From the NCBI GenBank assembly GCA_964442515.1, contig CAYUAC010000077.1, forward strand, positions 1 to 9,545: 9,545 nucleotides of DNA. The letters are read 5' to 3'. This document shows, piece after piece, positions 5,276 to 9,545 of this stretch. Below the pieces are notes generated by a model. It was not told the DNA's origin. It worked only from the letters and a program-made list of their open reading frames with translations, and searched no databases. Position numbers and translations under genes: made by a program. The stretch comes from TCS-49 sp964442515 (GTDB lineage Bacteria > Campylobacterota > Campylobacteria > Campylobacterales > Sulfurovaceae). Each line of letters begins with the position of its first letter. The first letter of the stretch is position 1.

Positions 5276-7942
5276 TTGGGGAGATTTGTACGATATACAA
5301 AAAGTTTGGTGCTATCTTCGGTTTTGCTTGGGTCGCACGTAAGTGCAATGACGATAGATGAGTCGATTCTTTCAGCGATGGACAGCAATCCGGTGGTAAA
5401 GGAGCGCTTAAGTAATTTTAAGCAAACGCAGCAGGATCTGAATATTGCAAATTCAGAGTGGCTTCCTAAACTCGATCTAGTTTCAACAGCAGGGGTTGCG
5501 GAAGCTGGAAACATAAAAGATTATGTAGATGACGTTAATTACAAATATTACACCAATTCTTTAAAATTGACGCAAAATCTTTTTAACGGTTTTAGTACAA
5601 CGCATAAAATCAAGTATCAAGAAGCCAGAGTATTAGCAGCAGCGTACCACTACCTTGAAAACGCTAATGATATAGCGTTTCAAACAGTGGGGGCATATAT
5701 CGATTTGATCCGAAGCTATAAACTGCTGCAAATTGCACAGGACAGTTTAGAAATTAATCAAAAGATTTATGAAGACGTACAGGAACTTTACGATGCGGGA
5801 CTTACGACAAGTTCGGAGGTAGCAAAGATTCAAAGTTCCCTTTCATTAGCCAGATCAAACGTGATGGTGCAAAAAAACAATACCAAAGACAAGCATTTTC
5901 GTGTGAAAAGATTGCTTGGGAAAGATGTAGCATTATCGGATATGAAGCTGCCAAAGCTTAACATTCCAATGCCTGAAAGCAGACAAAGAGCGACAATGAT
6001 GGCGATCAAAAGCAATCCGTCGATCTTAGTAAGCAACTATAACATCAAAGGTGCCCAAGCACTCTATCATGAAGCAAAAAGCAAGTTTTACCCGATTATT
6101 AATTTTGAGTTGGAACAAATCTTAAATGATTCACACCAAAGGGATAACGGATTTGAAACTGTTGATGATCGAAGCAGGGCATATCTGTCATTCACATGGA
6201 ATCTTTATAACGGCGGGGCAGACAGTGCGACGTTGCAAAAACAAAGAAGCAATATCCATAAAGAGGTAGAGATTCAAAGAGATCTTAAAAGACAGACAAT
6301 AGAAGGGTTGGAACTTTCATGGTCGGCATATTCCATGATAAAAGATCAGTTAAACCACCTATACAATTATAAAAACTACAGTGAACAAACGCTGGAAAAT
6401 TACATTGAAGAGTATGAACTTGGACGTAGAACGCTACTTGATCTGCTTTCGGCACAAAATGATTTGGCAAATGCAAAAACAGAAATCACTAACGCTGAAT
6501 TTGACAGACTTTACGCACAATATAGAATTTTAGATGCGATGGGAATGTTGGTTGAGACGATTTTAGGCGATACAAACAGATACGACAAATATCTACAGCC
6601 GGTTAATGAACCTTTTGCAATCCAAGAGGACAGACTTCCAATCAACAAAGATGCAGATAACGATACGATCGTTGATGCACTTGATATTTGTGATAATTCA
6701 CCAGAGGGGGTAAACTTGACTCCGTACGGTTGCGAAGACAGAGGCAAAGACAGTGATTTTGACGGCGTAATAGACGGCATTGATCAATGCGAAGAAACAT
6801 CCGTTGGATTAAAAGTTGATAAGCGCGGTTGTGCACAAGATTCTAAAGAAAACATATTTGAAAATGATACGGAGGCTTTTGTCGGCAATGTAGATGCATA
6901 CAGTGAAAACTCACCCAAAAAGAGTGAAGATGAGGGAGTGTATGATTATAAGTACAGCTTCTTAGCAGAAAAAAACGTTGCTTCAAAAAAGATCGACAAT
7001 ACACTGATGTATGAACACTTTGAGGTGATTAAGCGTTTTGATGCGATTAATATGCATGAAGACAGTGCTGATGCAATTGATGCGATCGCTGCTTATTACG
7101 ACTTGCAAGAAAATGAAAACGTTATAGTTACCGTCATCGGTCATAGCGGCAGTAAAGAAGATGCAAACCAAAGCGCGGCAAACTATGCCAAAGATATTAC
7201 AAATGCATTGGTTGAACAAGGGATCAAGCGCCATAAGATATATACACAAAACAGAGCAAACCTTGATCAAGCTTTTTTAGAAACTGAGTGTGAAGACCCT
7301 GCATTAAACGACAGAGTATTAGTAACGCTGTATAAACCAAAAACTGATATAAAAGACAGTGACGGTGACGGGATTATCAATATGTTTGATATGTGCAAAG
7401 ATACTTTAAAAGGCGTGAACGTAGATAATGAGGGATGCCCGCTTGATAGTGACGGTGACGGGGTAGCTGATGCTGCCGATGAGTGTCCGGACACTGCAAA
7501 AGGGTATGAAGTTGATGCAAAGGGTTGTGTATTAAAGATAGATTTAGAGGTCAATTTCGCTGTGAACTCTACGCAACTTGCCCCTGAAGCGATGGATAAA
7601 GTACAAGCGTTTGCCAAGTTTTTACAAGATAATACAAACTTTGAAACAACGATCACGGGACATACGAGTATCTCAGGCGGCGAAAGCAAAGCATACAACA
7701 TTAACCTTTCAAAACAAAGAGCCAAAAGTGTAAAAGAGGCTTTGGTAAAACTTGGAGTAGACGCCAGCAGGATCAAAACGGTAGGAAAAGGTCCCAATCA
7801 GCCTATTGCAAGCAATGATACAAAAGAGGGCAGAGCACAAAACAGAAGAATAGAGGCTACGCTTCATGACACAATCATTCATGATGAAGAAAATACAGTG
7901 CCGCAAAATGAAGAGGTTCCAAGCGGATGGAGCCTGCAATAG
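5276..7942 (+). CDS. TolC-family outer-membrane channel fused to two OmpA-like domains and calcium-binding repeats
   Basis: This 888-residue protein should be the outer-membrane exit channel of a type I secretion system. A signal peptide ends near residue 24 (HVSA), read from a TTG start. Residues about 25-435 are TolC-like: two repeats marked by LTQNLFNGFST and FTWNLYNGGAD, with long helical stretches (LLDLLSAQNDLANAKTEI). Two TSP3-like calcium repeats follow (about 458-522; DADND..VDALD and DSDFDGVIDGID). A degenerate OmpA-like domain comes next (about 578-690; VIVTVIGHSG). Two more TSP3-like repeats (about 694-752; DSDGDGI, DSDGDGV) lead to a better-preserved OmpA-like domain (about 755-865; TGHTS...LSKQRAKSV...NRRIE). 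Ordinary TolC proteins are about 450 residues, so this is nearly double. The OmpA part probably anchors the channel to peptidoglycan, but the canonical ligand Asp of GHTD is Ser in the second domain and Gly in the first. The exporter gene begins on the very next base. Confidence 0.92.
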   Translation: MGRFVRYTKSLVLSSVLLGSHVSAMTIDESILSAMDSNPVVKERLSNFKQTQQDLNIANSEWLPKLDLVSTAGVAEAGNIKDYVDDVNYKYYTNSLKLTQNLFNGFSTTHKIKYQEARVLAAAYHYLENANDIAFQTVGAYIDLIRSYKLLQIAQDSLEINQKIYEDVQELYDAGLTTSSEVAKIQSSLSLARSNVMVQKNNTKDKHFRVKRLLGKDVALSDMKLPKLNIPMPESRQRATMMAIKSNPSILVSNYNIKGAQALYHEAKSKFYPIINFELEQILNDSHQRDNGFETVDDRSRAYLSFTWNLYNGGADSATLQKQRSNIHKEVEIQRDLKRQTIEGLELSWSAYSMIKDQLNHLYNYKNYSEQTLENYIEEYELGRRTLLDLLSAQNDLANAKTEITNAEFDRLYAQYRILDAMGMLVETILGDTNRYDKYLQPVNEPFAIQEDRLPINKDADNDTIVDALDICDNSPEGVNLTPYGCEDRGKDSDFDGVIDGIDQCEETSVGLKVDKRGCAQDSKENIFENDTEAFVGNVDAYSENSPKKSEDEGVYDYKYSFLAEKNVASKKIDNTLMYEHFEVIKRFDAINMHEDSADAIDAIAAYYDLQENENVIVTVIGHSGSKEDANQSAANYAKDITNALVEQGIKRHKIYTQNRANLDQAFLETECEDPALNDRVLVTLYKPKTDIKDSDGDGIINMFDMCKDTLKGVNVDNEGCPLDSDGDGVADAADECPDTAKGYEVDAKGCVLKIDLEVNFAVNSTQLAPEAMDKVQAFAKFLQDNTNFETTITGHTSISGGESKAYNINLSKQRAKSVKEALVKLGVDASRIKTVGKGPNQPIASNDTKEGRAQNRRIEATLHDTIIHDEENTVPQNEEVPSGWSLQ
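7358..7462 (+). repeat. Duplicated TSP3-like coding repeat
   Basis: The 15 bases AGTGACGGTGACGGG occur at 7358-7372 and 7448-7462, exactly 90 bp apart. They encode the SDGDG cores of two consecutive calcium-binding repeats. The nucleotide identity points to a recent duplication or strong codon constraint; the earlier pair, near 6650-6830, is more diverged. Confidence 0.8.
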
Positions 7943-9545
7943 ATGGAATATATCCAGATCAATGAGAAAGTACACAGAGATTCGCTTTTAGAATCTCTGG
8001 TGCTTTTTACAAAACTCTACCATAAGCCCTTCAGTGCCGAGTCACTGCTAGAAGGGCTTCCTGTGGATGCAAAAGCAAAAAGTGACATTTTATTTTCTAA
8101 AGATGACTCAAAGTCGCTTTTTTCAAGAGCCGCAGCTCGTGCGGGCTTGAAATCAACGCTTGTTAAAAAAGATTTAAAAAAGATTTTAGATTTGCAGCTG
8201 CCTATGATCCTGATCTTAAGTAACTCCAACAGCTGCATCCTTGAATCATTTTCAGAAGATAAAACAAAAGCAAAGATCATACACCCCGGGGGCGAAGCAA
8301 TCAGTGAGTGGGTAGACGTTGACAAATTGCAAAAAGAGTACTTAGGCTATGGCTTTATGCTTAAAAAAGCTTACCGTTACGAAAGAGGGCACAATAACTT
8401 AAACTTAACGCTTCGTCACTGGTTTTTCAGCACACTGGGGCTTTCTCGATCTATCTATAAAGATACGATCATTGCTTCTGTTTTGATCAATCTTTTTGTA
8501 CTTGCAACACCGCTGTTTGTCATGAACGTTTATGACAGGGTTATTCCCAACAATGCTATAGAAACACTCACAATGTTTACCGTCGGTATCGTGGTTGTGT
8601 TTATATTTGATGCGATCTTAAAGTTTGTTCGAAGCTATTTTTTAGAGATTGCGGCTAAAAAAAGTGATGTGATCATGTCTTCGATGATCTTTGAAAAAGT
8701 AATGGATTTAAAGATGGCAAATATCCCCAAATCTGTGGGTTCTTTTGCAAGTAATATAAAAGATTTTGATGCGATCAGAGGTTTTTTTACCAGTTCTACT
8801 ATTGCCGTACTTATTGATTTTCCCTTTATGCTTTTGTTTTTTGCCGTCATCTTTTATGTGGGCGGAATGCTTGTTTTAGTGCCACTTATTACGGTGGTTT
8901 TGGTTTTGATCTATGCACTTTTTGTTAAAAATCCTCTGCAAGAAAGTATCGAAGCAACACATGAGGCTGCGGCAAAGAAAAACGGTATATTGGTCCAATC
9001 ACTTAACAACATTGAAACGATCAAAACCCAGGGTATGAGCGGTGCAACACAGTGGAACTGGGAAGAGTCAACGGGAGAGATCGCAAAAAAAGGATTAAAA
9101 TCCAAACTCCTTTCAGCCTCCATTCCCACAGTCACAAACTTTTTGATCCAACTCAATACCGTCGGCATTATCTGTTTGGGTGTTTATATGATACAAAATT
9201 TCGATCTGACCATGGGGGCGCTCATTGCGGTGATGATTCTTTCTTCGCGAGCGATTGCACCGATGGGACAGTTTGCCGCGCTGCTTACAAATTACGAAGA
9301 TACAAAAACATCTTATAACATTATTAATGAAATTATGCAAAATCCGCAAGAAAGACCCCATGGAAAAGAGTTTGTTAAGCGTCCTTCGCTTTTAGGAGAT
9401 ATAGAGTTTAAAAATGTAACCTTTGTCTACCCTGATACCCAGGTAGAAGTGTTGAAAGATGTAAGTTTTCGTATTAAAAGGGGTCAAAAGGTTGCACTTA
9501 TCGGTAAGATAGGATCGGGAAAAAGCACGGTTTTAAAACTGCTTT
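7943..9545 (+). CDS. LapB-type type I secretion ABC exporter, 3'-partial
   Basis: An inner-membrane ATP-driven exporter; 534 residues are visible, where relatives run to about 720. The N-terminal domain (about 10-135) resembles a C39 peptidase (SLLESLVLFTKLYHKPFSAESLLEGLP), but Ser18 appears to stand where the catalytic Cys would be, so it is likely a non-cleaving C39-like docking domain, as in exporters of large RTX adhesins. The membrane domain carries the family motif NVYDRVIPN (195-203) and six helices near 175-194, 209-226, 284-304, 307-327, 397-417 and 424-444, including LIDFPF. The ATPase domain starts near 475 and its Walker A, GKIGSGKST (521-529), is intact; signature and Walker B lie beyond the window. 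The ATG follows the TolC-OmpA stop with no gap, with GGAG 10 bases upstream, so translation is probably coupled. A hairpin lies within the first 20 codons. The family is secure; the substrate is unknown. Confidence 0.93.
   Translation, partial: MEYIQINEKVHRDSLLESLVLFTKLYHKPFSAESLLEGLPVDAKAKSDILFSKDDSKSLFSRAAARAGLKSTLVKKDLKKILDLQLPMILILSNSNSCILESFSEDKTKAKIIHPGGEAISEWVDVDKLQKEYLGYGFMLKKAYRYERGHNNLNLTLRHWFFSTLGLSRSIYKDTIIASVLINLFVLATPLFVMNVYDRVIPNNAIETLTMFTVGIVVVFIFDAILKFVRSYFLEIAAKKSDVIMSSMIFEKVMDLKMANIPKSVGSFASNIKDFDAIRGFFTSSTIAVLIDFPFMLLFFAVIFYVGGMLVLVPLITVVLVLIYALFVKNPLQESIEATHEAAAKKNGILVQSLNNIETIKTQGMSGATQWNWEESTGEIAKKGLKSKLLSASIPTVTNFLIQLNTVGIICLGVYMIQNFDLTMGALIAVMILSSRAIAPMGQFAALLTNYEDTKTSYNIINEIMQNPQERPHGKEFVKRPSLLGDIEFKNVTFVYPDTQVEVLKDVSFRIKRGQKVALIGKIGSGKSTVLKLL
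7975..8008 (+). terminator. Terminator-like hairpin inside the start of the exporter gene (possible attenuator)
   Basis: A perfect 9-bp inverted repeat, CAGAGATTC (7975-7983) and GAATCTCTG (7991-7999), has a seven-base loop. Four bases later comes a run of five T (8004-8008). It begins 32 bases into the exporter gene, just after the TolC-OmpA stop. It could cause partial termination or limit exporter translation, giving more outer-membrane protein than exporter. The T run is short and offset, and the codons look normal, so chance is possible. Confidence 0.3.

Noticed and set aside
5211..5342. A 43-codon reading frame (MSRVDRKSYIHSLEK...) that starts in the leader and overlaps the beginning of the TolC-OmpA gene out of frame
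   Set aside because: It has no ribosome site before the ATG, no recognisable product, and it overlaps a start region with a good ribosome site and signal peptide in the other frame. A regulatory leader peptide cannot be excluded, but nothing supports it.
7267..7797. A 176-codon reading frame on the minus strand inside the TolC-OmpA gene
   Set aside because: It is a shadow of the repetitive Asp/Gly/Ala-rich coding sequence on the other strand. It has low complexity (Ser, Pro, Thr, Ala) and no recognisable domain or start signal.

Overview
The window comes from an AT-rich bacterial genome, most likely a Campylobacterota (Sulfurimonas/Sulfurovum/Arcobacter-like) organism. The clues are family resemblances recognised by eye: a histidine kinase with the H-box form AHQWRQPL, a membrane protein starting MLDIKIVF like the sensory membrane domains of diguanylate cyclases in that group, and promoters with a good -10 but no visible -35. 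No database search was possible.

Layout. Positions 2-654 (+) hold the C-terminal part of an alpha/beta serine hydrolase, interrupted by a 10-N assembly gap at 316-325. Positions 672-1319 (-) hold a convergent seven-helix membrane protein with no output domain. A divergent regulatory region (1320-1493) follows, with back-to-back -10 elements and a perfect tandem 11-bp repeat. Next is a two-component operon. The kinase (1494-4448) has two different periplasmic solute-binding modules (NMT1/THI5-like, then SBP_bac_3-like), one membrane helix, PAS, HisKA and HATPase. The OmpR/PhoB-type response regulator (4451-5140) follows 2 bp later. After a second regulatory region (5141-5275) comes a type I secretion locus. 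It has an unusual outer-membrane protein (5276-7942) that joins a TolC channel to two OmpA-like domains and four calcium-binding thrombospondin-3-like repeats. Directly abutting it is a LapB-type ABC exporter (7943 onward), cut by the window end just after Walker A.

How the parts work together (inference). The kinase would sense a periplasmic ligand and phosphorylate the regulator. A shared 34-bp block, 24 of 34 positions identical, lies upstream of both the kinase (1439-1472) and the TolC-OmpA gene (5150-5183). It contains TCAC half-sites 11 bp apart followed by a -10-like element, which is the geometry of PhoB-type activator sites. The simplest model is a self-regulating two-component system that switches on an adjacent type I secretion machine, probably for a large surface adhesin or RTX protein encoded outside the window. 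The membrane-fusion protein, the substrate and any LapD/LapG-like control proteins are not in view.

No stretch longer than 300 bases lacks a gene. No tRNA, rRNA, CRISPR array or insertion sequence was seen.
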